Assembly (NCBI GenBank): GCA_000436915.1
Contig: HF994194.1
Location: 13,025-58,761 of the forward strand
Direction of reading: 5' to 3'
Origin: Prevotella sp. CAG:1092
Lineage (GTDB): Bacteria > Bacteroidota > Bacteroidia > Bacteroidales > Bacteroidaceae
DNA length: 45,737 bases
The translations under genes were made by a program, and so were the position numbers. The notes beneath the pieces were generated by a model. That model was not told the origin of the DNA. It was given only the letters and a program-made list of their open reading frames with translations, and searched no databases. Position 1 is the first letter of the stretch; each line of letters begins with the position of its first letter. Positions 16,632 through 25,597 of this stretch are shown here, one piece after another.

Positions 16632-17751
16632 TAAAGAATTTAATACGTTATTGATAGACGGTTCCAATATCTTGGAGCTGTCTTCATTAGGCGATAAAAC
16701 CGTATCAAGTAACGGTAAACAGACAGGAGGAATTTTTCAGTTCTTATTACAAATAAAAATATTATTACAAAAAGGGAATTTCCGTTATGTCTACGTTTTT
16801 TGGGACGGAGAAAACTCTGGTCAATATCGGTACAATCTATATCCTTTATATAAGGCAAATCGAGATAAGAATTTCGAAGACGAAACCTTATCTGATTATA
16901 TGAAGGAAGTAAATCGGAAAGTAAAGAATATGACTAATTACTTCAGAAAAAAACAAGATCCTGTAAAGATAGCGGAACGGAAAAAACAGAAAGAGATATT
17001 CTATTGGCAACGTGAAGTTATTATGTCTTGTCTTGAAGAATTGTGTATTCGACAGTGCATATATGACAAGATTGAGGCGGACGATTTTATATCTTATTAC
17101 GTTACTCACAAGAAGCCTAATGAAAGAATTGTAATAGTTTCAAATGATAGAGATTTAACCCAATTAATTTCGGAACAAGTAATCATATACGTTCAAACGA
17201 TGAAGGACTTCATAACGTTGAAAAATCATACGGACGTGATGGGTTATAATTACAAGAATGTTGTCGTAAAAAAAATACTCTGTGGGGACGATTCGGACAA
17301 TATTAAGGGAATAAAAGGTGTCGGCGAGAAGACTTTATTAACAAATTTCAAACAATTGAAGGAAAGAGAAGTAAGTTTGGAAGAAATTATTAATGAAGCG
17401 AAAACATTAAATGAAACACGAGTAAAAAATAAAAAGAAACCATTAAAATGGGTTGAAAATATCGTTAATTCTATAACCGATGGAGTACAGGGTCATAAAA
17501 TCTACGAAATCAATCATAAGATTATTGATTTACGCAATCCAGAATGTCCGATGATGTCGAAAGACGCTAAAGATATTATCGAGTCAATGATGTACGCACC
17601 AATGGATACCGAAGGGCGTAGTATTCAAAATTTATATCGAATATTGGACGAAAATGGAGTGGACGAACTAAGAGATTCCTCGAAATTCGGCATATTTTTC
17701 ACAGAATTTATGTATATTATTGATAAAGAGAAAAAAAATTCTTCCTATTAG
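16579..17751 (+). CDS. 5'-3' exonuclease / flap endonuclease (T4 RNase H type)
   Basis: A 390-residue FEN-family nuclease that removes RNA primers and 5' flaps of Okazaki fragments. Metal-binding acidic motifs run in the expected order: LLIDGSN (D27), FWDGE, EADDF, and SNDRDLTQL. These are followed by the helix-3-turn-helix DNA-binding motif 'GDDSDNIKGIKGVGEKT' near residues 236-252. An internal lysine-rich stretch (about residues 110-140) corresponds to the flexible arch. T4 RNase H is about 305 residues, so this one is longer, mainly at the C-terminus. The start at 16579 lies inside the preceding gene; there is no other in-frame ATG before the first catalytic motif, so it is kept. Confidence 0.88.
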   Translation: MAQPVPKKIRKTNPQICNKEFNTLLIDGSNILELSSLGDKTVSSNGKQTGGIFQFLLQIKILLQKGNFRYVYVFWDGENSGQYRYNLYPLYKANRDKNFEDETLSDYMKEVNRKVKNMTNYFRKKQDPVKIAERKKQKEIFYWQREVIMSCLEELCIRQCIYDKIEADDFISYYVTHKKPNERIVIVSNDRDLTQLISEQVIIYVQTMKDFITLKNHTDVMGYNYKNVVVKKILCGDDSDNIKGIKGVGEKTLLTNFKQLKEREVSLEEIINEAKTLNETRVKNKKKPLKWVENIVNSITDGVQGHKIYEINHKIIDLRNPECPMMSKDAKDIIESMMYAPMDTEGRSIQNLYRILDENGVDELRDSSKFGIFFTEFMYIIDKEKKNSSY

Positions 17752-17772
17752 TGATTTTATTGGTGATAGGCA
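17742..17772. repeat. Inverted repeat, second copy
   Basis: TTCCTAT at 17742-17748 and ATAGGCA at 17766-17772 (one mismatch from perfect), 17-base spacer. It overlaps the last codons of the nuclease gene and abuts the -7 box at 17774, matching the arrangement at 13241-13277. Confidence 0.4.
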
Positions 17773-17773
17773 G

Positions 17774-17781
17774 TATATTTG
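17774..17781 (+). promoter_or_regulatory. Promoter -7 box for gene at 17835
   Basis: TATATTTG matches TAnnTTTG, with no TTTG at the -33 distance. The context ATAGGCAGTATATTTGTAAT nearly equals that at 13271-13290. The expected start near 17788 leaves about 47 bases of leader. Confidence 0.6.
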
Positions 17782-17834
17782 TAATGTTTAGAGTAATATT
17801 TTAAATTGTTTAATTTTTATTTATTTAAACGAAA

Positions 17835-18683
17835 ATGGAAGACAGAACATTTAAGAAAGTCGACAATTCGTCTTTTAAGGAGAGATTTCAATTTACATTC
17901 TCAATAAACGAGAATGTCATATGTCAACGTTATTTTAGGATCAACGGTTTCAATTACTCGTCTATTGAAACCTTGGAACTCAAAGAGGTAATGGACGAGT
18001 GTGTTGCAATGATACAGAAAGACCTGGTAGAAAAAAGTCGTGTATATATGTGGTATACCAATAACGACCCTATTAAAATGACCGGTTTCGTTAAGACTGA
18101 CAACCTAACATCGGATGATGTTGCCGTTTTGACAAATGGTGTCGAAGGATGTACGACATTAAGTGACGGACAGACAATAAATAAGACTTATTTTGACTAC
18201 TATAATGCCACACCTTCAAGTCAAGATTACGTCGATGAAAGACCTGATGAAGGCGAATTCGTTTTTAAATTTGCATTCTTGATTGATGACAAGAAGGTGT
18301 ATGAAAAAGTATGGGATGGCAATATTTACCCTAAGTACGTCCGAAATAGTGTCGATCTAAGTAATTCTGATGCCCTCTATCGAGGCAAAGAACCATCTTC
18401 ATTGTCTTTTGCATTGGCAATTGTTTACCATATGACGAATGGCAAACAAGATTTGCTTTATCATATGATTAAGAAGATATGCGATACCTTGAGTAATTCG
18501 TACAGTGAAAACTACGAATACACGAAAAAGGAAAAATATGGAGATAAAACGTATCATTTTACGACATATAATAGAGATTATGTCGATGGATGGAGAAAGG
18601 CGGTAAATCGTAAGACAAATGATTACTTCAACCACATGTATCCGACACAGGGACAAATTGATTTTATCAACAAGTATCTCTAA
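17835..18683 (+). CDS. Unknown protein of the replication block
   Basis: A 282-residue protein I cannot assign. It is soluble, with no signal or membrane segment. The first 90 residues look alternating beta/alpha ('FQFTFSINENVICQRYFRI', then a helix 'LKEVMDECVAMIQKDL', then 'RVYMWYTNN'). The C-terminal half has a helical stretch ('SSLSFALAIVYHMTNGKQDL') and ends in an aromatic-rich helix. It has a promoter nearly identical to that of the ssDNA-binding protein and a terminator just after it, so it forms a single-gene unit. Being co-regulated with ssb suggests a replication or nucleic-acid role, but this is inference. Confidence 0.65.
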   Translation: MEDRTFKKVDNSSFKERFQFTFSINENVICQRYFRINGFNYSSIETLELKEVMDECVAMIQKDLVEKSRVYMWYTNNDPIKMTGFVKTDNLTSDDVAVLTNGVEGCTTLSDGQTINKTYFDYYNATPSSQDYVDERPDEGEFVFKFAFLIDDKKVYEKVWDGNIYPKYVRNSVDLSNSDALYRGKEPSSLSFALAIVYHMTNGKQDLLYHMIKKICDTLSNSYSENYEYTKKEKYGDKTYHFTTYNRDYVDGWRKAVNRKTNDYFNHMYPTQGQIDFINKYL

Positions 18684-18707
18684 TTTCCTTTTAACAATAT
18701 GAATCTG

Positions 18708-18747
18708 GTCAACTTATTTAACGTTCGGTCTAAATAAGTTGACTTTC
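18708..18747 (+). terminator. Intrinsic terminator
   Basis: A perfect 13-base inverted repeat (arms 18708-18720 and 18731-18743) with a 10-base loop, followed by TTTCTAT. It lies 24 bases after the stop of the gene at 17835 and 15 bases before the helicase ATG. The helicase promoter was not found. Confidence 0.75.
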
Positions 18748-18761
18748 TATATACATACAAA

Positions 18762-20192
18762 ATGGCTGATACAATAAACACATCAACACTTGGTTATCTT
18801 GGTAATGAATTTCAGATTAAACTGGTGAAATGTTTTATCGAGGACCAAAAGTTTTTTACTTCAATCGTTAATCTCGTCGATCAAAATATGTTTTCTGATG
18901 AATTTTTACGTAAAATTGTAAAATTCATGAAGGAACGTTATGAATTCAATGAGACCGTTACTAATTACTTCGAGATTGAAACTTTAATAAGAAGCAAAAT
19001 ATCGGACGCTGTTACCGTCGATATGTGTATTGCAATGCTTAATAAGATACGTAATATTGATCTTAGGGGTATGGATCTCGTAGAAGATACATGTGAACGT
19101 TTCTTTAAGCAACAAAATTTAACAAAGGCGATAAATCGTTCTATCGAAATCATAAAAAAAGGCAATGGTGAAGATTATTATGAAATCGAAGATATAATAA
19201 AGAAGGCGTTAGAGACTAATACTAGGCAGGACTTCGGATATAATCCGATGGATGGAATGGAAGAAGCACTCAGTGAAGATTATCGCAACGCAATTCCTAC
19301 CGGTTTTGAACGTCTTGATAGTGCTCTTTATGGCGGATTGGCAAAGGGAGAATTAGGGGTAATTATTTCTCCTTCAGGTGTCGGCAAATCGTCGGCGACA
19401 ACGGGTTTTGCTGCATATGCTGCAACATATAAATGTGAAGCGAATAATTTCAATGGTTATAAAGTACTGCATATCCATTTTGAAGATGAGGACAAAAATA
19501 TAAAGCGTAAATATTATGGCTTCTTAAGTGGATATGATGCTTGCGAGTTATCGATGCCTAATGTCAGACCTTATGTAATTAATATGTTGCAAAACGAGAA
19601 AAAAGACGAAGGCCGTATGATAAAGGAGAATGTAATTTGTATGCATCCTAATAGCGGAGAAATGTCAGCGAGCGAATTAAAGAACAAATTGAAACAATTA
19701 ATTGCAAGAGGTTTTAAACCCGATTTGGTCATTGTTGACTATTTTGAATGTCTAAAACTTGAAAGACCTGAAACCTCGGCAGATAAAGAATGGACAAGGG
19801 AAGGCATTACGATGCGCAAGCTCGAAAGTATCGCTCATGAATTCGATGTCGCATTATGGGTACCAGTACAAGGAACGAAAGATTCTCTTGGCGTTGAATA
19901 TGTTGGACTTCAACAGGCAGGCGGCTCTGTAAAAAAAGTACAGATAGGTCATGTAATCATTACTTTCGCCAGGACACCGGAAATGGCTTCGGCTGGATTG
20001 TTGAATCTTTTCATACAGAAATTCAGAGGTGGTAAGATACGTGATGAAAAAATGCTAAATGTTGGTTTTAATAATGGTACTTGCCGATTTACGGATAATC
20101 AAAATGATGAATTAGACGGTATCGATTATCCATCTCAACAGACAGAAACGGCCGCGAGAATTGCAAATAATTACCGCAATAATCATCCCTAA
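18762..20192 (+). CDS. Replicative DNA helicase, DnaB/gp41 type
   Basis: A 476-residue ring helicase of superfamily 4. It would unwind the fork ahead of the phage polymerase and pair with a primase not in this window. The first 165 residues are a helical N-terminal domain like DnaB-N/gp41. The C-terminal RecA-fold has Walker A ISPSGVGKSS (K209), a segment 'LHIHFEDEDKN' carrying the likely catalytic glutamate, Walker B LVIVDY (D326), and 'WVPVQGTKDS' matching motif H3 with its sensor glutamine. 'FARTPEM' is near the usual motif H4 position. The length fits T4 gp41 (475). A terminator precedes it, so it needs its own promoter or readthrough. Confidence 0.88.
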   Translation: MADTINTSTLGYLGNEFQIKLVKCFIEDQKFFTSIVNLVDQNMFSDEFLRKIVKFMKERYEFNETVTNYFEIETLIRSKISDAVTVDMCIAMLNKIRNIDLRGMDLVEDTCERFFKQQNLTKAINRSIEIIKKGNGEDYYEIEDIIKKALETNTRQDFGYNPMDGMEEALSEDYRNAIPTGFERLDSALYGGLAKGELGVIISPSGVGKSSATTGFAAYAATYKCEANNFNGYKVLHIHFEDEDKNIKRKYYGFLSGYDACELSMPNVRPYVINMLQNEKKDEGRMIKENVICMHPNSGEMSASELKNKLKQLIARGFKPDLVIVDYFECLKLERPETSADKEWTREGITMRKLESIAHEFDVALWVPVQGTKDSLGVEYVGLQQAGGSVKKVQIGHVIITFARTPEMASAGLLNLFIQKFRGGKIRDEKMLNVGFNNGTCRFTDNQNDELDGIDYPSQQTETAARIANNYRNNHP

Positions 20193-20262
20193 ATATCAAT
20201 TAATACAAAATTTTTGAAGAAATATTTTTTTATTTTTTATTATATTGATACACAGTTAATTG

Positions 20263-20291
20263 CGGTTTTATACCTTAAAATGGCTGTTTTT
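20263..20291 (+). terminator. Weak hairpin with T-tract, possible terminator
   Basis: A TTTTA/TAAAA stem (20266-20270 with 20276-20280), partly extended by flanking bases, is followed by CTGTTTTT ending at 20291. It is imperfect and AT-rich. It lies in the 150-base gap between helicase and nrdD; no promoter box was recognised there. Confidence 0.25.
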
Positions 20292-20342
20292 CAATGAAAC
20301 TATTGCATAATTATGTTATACAATTTTTTATAATTAAGACGT

Positions 20343-22490
20343 ATGACGAAATATATTAGCAGACACAATGTCGAAGAAGAATTTAATAGCTCCAAAATTT
20401 ATAGGGCAATAATCAAAGCGATGAAATCCGGTAGTGGCGTATATCATCAAAAGATAGCGAAATTAATACAGGAAGAATGTGAAGATAAGTTCTCAAAGAG
20501 AGATAAGGTCACTTATAATGATATCGATAAATTTGTCCTTAAACAATTGAATGAATACGGTCAAAATCTGACAGCAAATGCCTATGAAAGATTCAAGACC
20601 TTAAAGCAATATCAGAAGGCAGATGATATCATTGACAAAGATATCTACGGAATCGTCGATGGAACGAACGAGGCAGCTATCAACGAAAATTCGAACAAAG
20701 ATGCCAAACTTATTAGTACACAACGTGACCTAATTGCAGGTATCGAATCAAGGAGTTATTCGGAAAGAAAAATTATTCCGACGTATCTTTTACACGCCCA
20801 TAACGAAGGTCTTATTCATATTCATGATACTGACTATATGATACATCGAGGTATTTTCAACTGTCAGTTAATTAACCTTAAGGATATGTTAGATAACGGT
20901 ACTGTAATTAACGGTAAAATGATAGAAACCCCTAAATCGTTTCAGACTGCTTGTACTGTTGCGACTCAGATTTCATTACAGGTTGCAAATGGCCAATACG
21001 GTGGTCAAACATTCTCCGTTTCTCATCTTGCCCCTTATGTCAGGGTGTCTTATAATAAGTACAAGAAAGATATAATCGAGCAATTTGATAAACTTGGTAT
21101 CCAATATACTGAAGAACAAGTTGATAAAATAGCAAATAAGAGGACACTTGATGAAATCAAGAGTGGTGTACAGACGATACAGTTCCAAGAGAATACATTC
21201 AGTTCGACGAATGGACAGACACCGTTTGTTTCAATCTTTATGTATTTAAACGAAGATAAAGAATACATAAAAGAGACTTCTCTTATTATAGAAGAAATGC
21301 TTAAGTTAAGATACCAAGGAATGAAGAATGAATATGGTGTCTATGTAACTCCGGCGTTTCCTAAATTACTATATGTCCTTGACGAAAATAATGTACCTGA
21401 AGATTCTGAATATCGTTATTTAACCGATTTGGCTGTTAAATGTGCTGCGAGGAGAATGAATCCTGATTTCATCAGTGCTAAAGTGATGAAAGAGCAGTTC
21501 GATGGCAATGTATTCCCTTGTATGGGTTGCAGGTCGTTCCTCTCTCCTTGGAAAGATGAAAATGGAAATTATAAATTCTATGGTAGGTTCAACCGAGGCG
21601 TTGTTACTATTAATTTGGTCGATGTTGCATTATCAAGTGGAGGTGATGAAGAAAAGTTCTGGGATATTCTTGATGAAAGACTTGAATTATGTAAGGATGC
21701 CTTAATCTTAAAAGATAGTTTACTGCGAGGTGCTTCGACTAAAGTATCGCCGATACATTGGCAGAATGGTTCAATTGCCCGTCTCGGTAAAGATGACACA
21801 ATTGATTCGTTGTTAGACAACGGTTATAGTTCAATTTCACTCGGATATATCGGAATATACGAAATGACGAAGTACATGACAGGTGAAAGTAATACATCCG
21901 AAATTGGCAGTCGTTTTGCCGACAAGGTTATGAGTTACCTGGAAAAGAAAACTATTGAATGGAGAAAAATTGATGGATTACACGGTTGCTCGTTATATGG
22001 TACACCAAGTGAATCTTTATGTTATAAATTTGCGATGAAGACACAGAAACGTTTCGGTGTAATTTGTGATGTTACAGATAAGGAGTGGTTCACTAATAGT
22101 TATCACGTTAATGTAATGGAACCTATCGATGCATTTTCGAAATTGAAATTCGAAGCCAACTTTCAACGAAAGAGTAAAGGTGGTGCGGTAAGTTATATCG
22201 AGGTACCAAACATGGATAAAAATTTGGAAGCGTTGTCACAAATCGTTGACTATATGTATGAAACGATACAATATGCTGAGATTAATACAAGGAACGGCGA
22301 TTCATGTGGTAGTTGTGGATTTACTGGCACGATGCAATGTGATGAAAACGGTGAATGGTATTGTCCGCAGTGTGGTGAAAGGGATCACGATAAATTAACA
22401 GTAGTCCGTCGTACATGTGGATATATCGGTAGCACCTTTTGGAATCACGGCAAGACGCAGGAAATAAATGACCGTGTATTACATATATAA
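20343..22490 (+). CDS. nrdD: Anaerobic ribonucleoside-triphosphate reductase
   Basis: A 715-residue class III ribonucleotide reductase that makes dNTPs from NTPs without oxygen. Residues 1-90 are an ATP-cone ('KYISRHNVEEEFNSSKI'), the allosteric site. The catalytic core has 'FPCMGCRSFL', with C393 and C396; C396 sits at the usual thiyl-radical position. The C-terminal zinc site is CGSC plus CPQC (near 660-682). The glycyl-radical loop is RRTCGYIGS with radical glycine G693. The length is typical (T4 NrdD 605, E. coli 712). The activase gene nrdG follows 31 bases later. Its presence implies an anaerobic host habitat such as the gut. Confidence 0.97.
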   Translation: MTKYISRHNVEEEFNSSKIYRAIIKAMKSGSGVYHQKIAKLIQEECEDKFSKRDKVTYNDIDKFVLKQLNEYGQNLTANAYERFKTLKQYQKADDIIDKDIYGIVDGTNEAAINENSNKDAKLISTQRDLIAGIESRSYSERKIIPTYLLHAHNEGLIHIHDTDYMIHRGIFNCQLINLKDMLDNGTVINGKMIETPKSFQTACTVATQISLQVANGQYGGQTFSVSHLAPYVRVSYNKYKKDIIEQFDKLGIQYTEEQVDKIANKRTLDEIKSGVQTIQFQENTFSSTNGQTPFVSIFMYLNEDKEYIKETSLIIEEMLKLRYQGMKNEYGVYVTPAFPKLLYVLDENNVPEDSEYRYLTDLAVKCAARRMNPDFISAKVMKEQFDGNVFPCMGCRSFLSPWKDENGNYKFYGRFNRGVVTINLVDVALSSGGDEEKFWDILDERLELCKDALILKDSLLRGASTKVSPIHWQNGSIARLGKDDTIDSLLDNGYSSISLGYIGIYEMTKYMTGESNTSEIGSRFADKVMSYLEKKTIEWRKIDGLHGCSLYGTPSESLCYKFAMKTQKRFGVICDVTDKEWFTNSYHVNVMEPIDAFSKLKFEANFQRKSKGGAVSYIEVPNMDKNLEALSQIVDYMYETIQYAEINTRNGDSCGSCGFTGTMQCDENGEWYCPQCGERDHDKLTVVRRTCGYIGSTFWNHGKTQEINDRVLHI

Positions 22491-22521
22491 ATCGTCAGAA
22501 AATAATTAAATCAGTTAAACT

Positions 22522-23022
22522 ATGAGATATTCTTTAATAAAGAAATATGATATTGCAAATGCAAAAGGAATAAATACCAGTATATTCTTTTGTGGCTGTA
22601 CACATCATTGCAAGGGATGCTTTAATGAATCAATATGGGACTTTAACTGTGGAAAGCCTTTTAACGACGAAGCGAAGACTTTATTATTTTCGTATCTAGA
22701 AGATAAAGAAGTTAATGGCTTGTCGATACTGGGTGGAGAACCCTTGCAGCAGGGAAAAGAATTGTATAATCTGATAAAAGATGTCAAGAAGACCTTTCCT
22801 AATAAGTCTATTTGGTTGTGGACTGGATATTACTTAAGTGAATTGAACGAACAACAGAAAGAGGTTATCAATCTGTGTGATTATGTTATTGACGGTCGTT
22901 TCGATAGTACTAAAACGGATGGAAGAATAATTTTACGAGGCTCAACAAATCAGACAATATGGCATAAGAACGATAACGGTGACTTTGTTAAAAGTTCCTA
23001 CAATGATTTTAAGGTATCTTAA
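22522..23022 (+). CDS. nrdG: Anaerobic ribonucleotide reductase activating enzyme
   Basis: A 166-residue radical-SAM activase that places the glycyl radical on NrdD. The cluster motif is C26-x3-C30-x2-C33 (CTHHCKGC), followed by 'NESIWDFNCG'. 'LSILGGEPL' is the glycine-rich SAM-binding region. Length and motif fit NrdG exactly. It follows nrdD closely with no terminator between, so the two are one operon. A terminator closes it. Confidence 0.96.
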   Translation: MRYSLIKKYDIANAKGINTSIFFCGCTHHCKGCFNESIWDFNCGKPFNDEAKTLLFSYLEDKEVNGLSILGGEPLQQGKELYNLIKDVKKTFPNKSIWLWTGYYLSELNEQQKEVINLCDYVIDGRFDSTKTDGRIILRGSTNQTIWHKNDNGDFVKSSYNDFKVS

Positions 23023-23025
23023 TTA

Positions 23026-23073
23026 AAATATAGTGGCTTGATTGAAAAATATTAAGTCACTATATTTATTTTA
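23026..23073 (+). terminator. Intrinsic terminator after nrdG
   Basis: A 14-base stem (23026-23039 with 23054-23067, one G-U pair), 14-base loop, then ATTTTAT. It lies 3 bases after the nrdG stop. The promoter candidate at 23037-23068 overlaps it. Confidence 0.75.
23037..23068 (+). promoter_or_regulatory. Promoter candidate for the gp25-gp6 tail block
   Basis: CTTG at 23037-23040, 20 bases, TATATTTA at 23061-23068. Each box is one base off the Bacteroides consensus. The same arrangement (CTTGATT, then TAAATTTA at the same spacing) occurs at 25541-25572. The expected start near 23075 leaves 17 bases of leader. Confidence 0.35.
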
Positions 23074-23091
23074 TAAGGTTTAATAAGGTGT

Positions 23092-23478
23092 ATGGCAAAT
23101 ATACAGCGATATGGGATAAAATTCCCAATAACAATTTTATCATCCGATAATACTTTAATCGACTTAAATGAGGAACAAAGCGATGAAGTGTATTCGCAAT
23201 TAATCCATCTGATATTTACGCCTAAAGGACAACGACTTCGTAATCCTGATTTCGGCACTCGGCTTATTCAATATATTTTTAATCCTAATGATAGTGAAAC
23301 GTGGGGTGATATATTGATGGAAATTAAAGAAACTGTAAGCAAGTATATACCGATGTGCTCAATTCAACAATTAGAGGTTGAAGAAAGTGAAAATGGTATT
23401 GGACTCGTCGTCAAGATGAAATATATTGTCAAAAGTAACAACAGTAGTCAAGAATATTCAGTTTCGATAAATATTTAA
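23092..23478 (+). CDS. Baseplate wedge protein, gp25-like
   Basis: A 128-residue member of the gpW/gp25 family. It belongs to the conserved core of contractile-tail baseplates and helps trigger sheath contraction. The signature is 'LIHLIFTPKGQRLRNPDFGT' at residues 37-56, with the family's R-x-P-x-F-G pattern. Length matches T4 gp25 (132). It opens the second tail block and lies 20 bases before the gp6-like gene, the standard gp25-gp6 order in contractile systems. Confidence 0.9.
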   Translation: MANIQRYGIKFPITILSSDNTLIDLNEEQSDEVYSQLIHLIFTPKGQRLRNPDFGTRLIQYIFNPNDSETWGDILMEIKETVSKYIPMCSIQQLEVEESENGIGLVVKMKYIVKSNNSSQEYSVSINI

Positions 23479-23498
23479 AAACAATTAATTAGAATACG

Positions 23499-25517
23499 AT
23501 GTCAGAAAATAAGATACAGTATACAAATAGGAATTACGATGATTATCGTAAAAGTTTAATTGATATCACAAAGAAATATTATAAGGACACCTTTGGTAAT
23601 TTGGATGATGCCAGTATAGGTACATGGTTAATCGAATTATTATCAGATATCGGTGATAATCTCAATTTTCATATCGACAGGGTATATCAAGAAACAAACA
23701 TTAACAGTGCCCAACAAACAAGTTCATTAATGGATATGGCACGTAATAGTGGTCTGAAAATCCCTGGTAAAAAGAGTGCCTTATGCGAGGTTGAGATATC
23801 ATGTAATATTCCGTTGTCTAATGCAGGAGATGGTACTGTTGCCGATGAAAATTATTGCCCTTATATTAAAAGAGGTACGTTGTTTTCTAACGGTTCCGTT
23901 ATTTTTGAATTGATGAATGATGTCGATTTTGCTAATCAATTTAACGAAGATGGTTATTCGGACAGAGAAACAATTCCTGTGAGAGATTCGAATGGAGTCA
24001 TCATATCGTATAAATATAAAAAGCTTGCTGTCGTCAGTGCAGGACAAAGTAAAATATACAAAAAGATGATTACATCTTCCGATATTAAACCTTTTATGGA
24101 GGTCTTGATTCAGGATAATGATATTCTCGGTGTCGAAAGTATCATATTTAAAGAGGGCACCAATTTAAACTCAGATCCTTCGATAACAGATTTCTTTGTC
24201 GACAAAGAAAAATATCAAGATCAAGAGAATCGTTCCGTAAGTCGTTATTTTGAGGTTGAAAACTTATTGGAACAAGAAAGATTCGGTCATATGGTTGAAG
24301 AAAACGGCGAAGATAAAAAAGGCCGATTGAAATATAATCCTGTGTGGGTGGAAGAAGAAATCGTTATTGAAGGAAGCGCAGATAAATTAAAGGCAAGACA
24401 CATTGCTAAGGGTCAATGGATGAGATTTAAGAATAAATTTATTACCGAATATCAAGATAATTGGTATTTAAAAATTATATTTGGCGCAGGTCTTGAGAAT
24501 GCATATGGTGATATACCCGATAATGCACGAGAATTTACCCAGTACATGATGTCGAGGATGGAAGCAAACGACTATATGGGAGTGTTGCCAAAAGCAAATA
24601 CAACAATGTATGTACTTTACAGAGTCGGTGGCGGTGAACAATCCAATATTGCGGCCGGGACACTAAATTCTATCGTGTATCTTAACATGGATATCTGCGG
24701 TAATCCTGATGATGTCAATAATGCTAAGAATTTAAGAAACGTTCGTAAATCTCTAAGTGTAACAAACACGACACCTTCATACGGAGGTAAAGATGAGCCA
24801 TCACCTTCTGAAATACGGTATATGATAAAATATAATAATGCAGAACAAGATAGATGCGTAACTATTGACGATTACGTATCTAGGATACAAAAAATGCCTG
24901 CAAAATATGGTCTACCGTTTAGAGTCGGCGTAATGGAGGAAAATAATAAAATTGTAATATATACATTAGGACTTGATTATAATGGTAAATTAACCGATAT
25001 TTTATCCGAAACGGTTGCCGAAAATATCCATCAATATCTAAGTCATTACAAGATGGTTAATGATTATGTCGAAATTAAGAGTGGTAAGGTTATTAACGTT
25101 GCCTTTCGTCTAACGGTATATACGGATAAATCATACAGTAGTTCAGAAGTAACTAAAAGAATAATTGACTGTGTATATGATTATATGGATATCCGCAATC
25201 ACCAAATGGGAGAAGATATCTTCTTAGGCGATTTATCTAAAGAAATTAGTAAATTAGACGGTGTTCAAAATTTGGTATCGATAAAATGTTTTAATAAAGT
25301 AGGTGACGGCAGTAACGGATATTCGACCGATAAAATAAATCAACCTCTTGTTAATATAGCTGATTGTTGTTATAGTGACTATTTGGAAAACGATCATAAT
25401 AATGAAGGCCAGATTGATTTGGATGCAAGCGATTTCACCTTAATCGGCGATGCTGTATCAATGTACGAAATTAAAGACAAAAATAATGATATTGAGGTTG
25501 TTGTAAGGACACGATAA
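23499..25517 (+). CDS. Baseplate wedge protein, gp6/J-like
   Basis: A 672-residue protein of the T4 gp6 / P2 gpJ family, which forms the inner ring of wedges. The N-terminus is characteristic: 'YDDYRKSLIDI', then 'SIGTWLIELLSDIGDNLNFHIDR' within which a short helix links to 'LMDMARNSGLKIPGKKSA'. This is the usual start of phage J proteins. The C-terminal third ('VKSGKV'-like beta strands and 'GEDIFLGDLSKEISKLDGVQNL') matches the J C-terminal domain. T4 gp6 is 660 residues. It follows gp25, and a strong terminator lies 38 bases after its stop. Confidence 0.88.
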   Translation: MSENKIQYTNRNYDDYRKSLIDITKKYYKDTFGNLDDASIGTWLIELLSDIGDNLNFHIDRVYQETNINSAQQTSSLMDMARNSGLKIPGKKSALCEVEISCNIPLSNAGDGTVADENYCPYIKRGTLFSNGSVIFELMNDVDFANQFNEDGYSDRETIPVRDSNGVIISYKYKKLAVVSAGQSKIYKKMITSSDIKPFMEVLIQDNDILGVESIIFKEGTNLNSDPSITDFFVDKEKYQDQENRSVSRYFEVENLLEQERFGHMVEENGEDKKGRLKYNPVWVEEEIVIEGSADKLKARHIAKGQWMRFKNKFITEYQDNWYLKIIFGAGLENAYGDIPDNAREFTQYMMSRMEANDYMGVLPKANTTMYVLYRVGGGEQSNIAAGTLNSIVYLNMDICGNPDDVNNAKNLRNVRKSLSVTNTTPSYGGKDEPSPSEIRYMIKYNNAEQDRCVTIDDYVSRIQKMPAKYGLPFRVGVMEENNKIVIYTLGLDYNGKLTDILSETVAENIHQYLSHYKMVNDYVEIKSGKVINVAFRLTVYTDKSYSSSEVTKRIIDCVYDYMDIRNHQMGEDIFLGDLSKEISKLDGVQNLVSIKCFNKVGDGSNGYSTDKINQPLVNIADCCYSDYLENDHNNEGQIDLDASDFTLIGDAVSMYEIKDKNNDIEVVVRTR

Positions 25518-25540
25518 GAGTACTAAACTATTATCGACAT

Positions 25541-25572
25541 CTTGATTTCAAAAGGCTAATATACTAAATTTA
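25541..25572 (+). promoter_or_regulatory. Promoter candidate inside terminator region
   Basis: CTTG at 25541-25544, 20 bases, TAAATTTA at 25565-25572. Each box is one base off consensus. The -7 box lies at the left arm/loop border of the hairpin and the predicted start (about 25579) at its right arm, 19 bases before the ATG at 25598. Confidence 0.35.
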
Positions 25573-25595
25573 ATACAAGTATATTAGCTTTTTTT
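25555..25595 (+). terminator. Intrinsic terminator after gp6-like gene
   Basis: A perfect 11-base stem (GCTAATATACT at 25555-25565 with its complement at 25578-25588), 12-base loop, then seven T residues to 25595. It ends 2 bases before the next ATG, an unusually tight fit. Confidence 0.85.
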
Positions 25596-25597
25596 AT

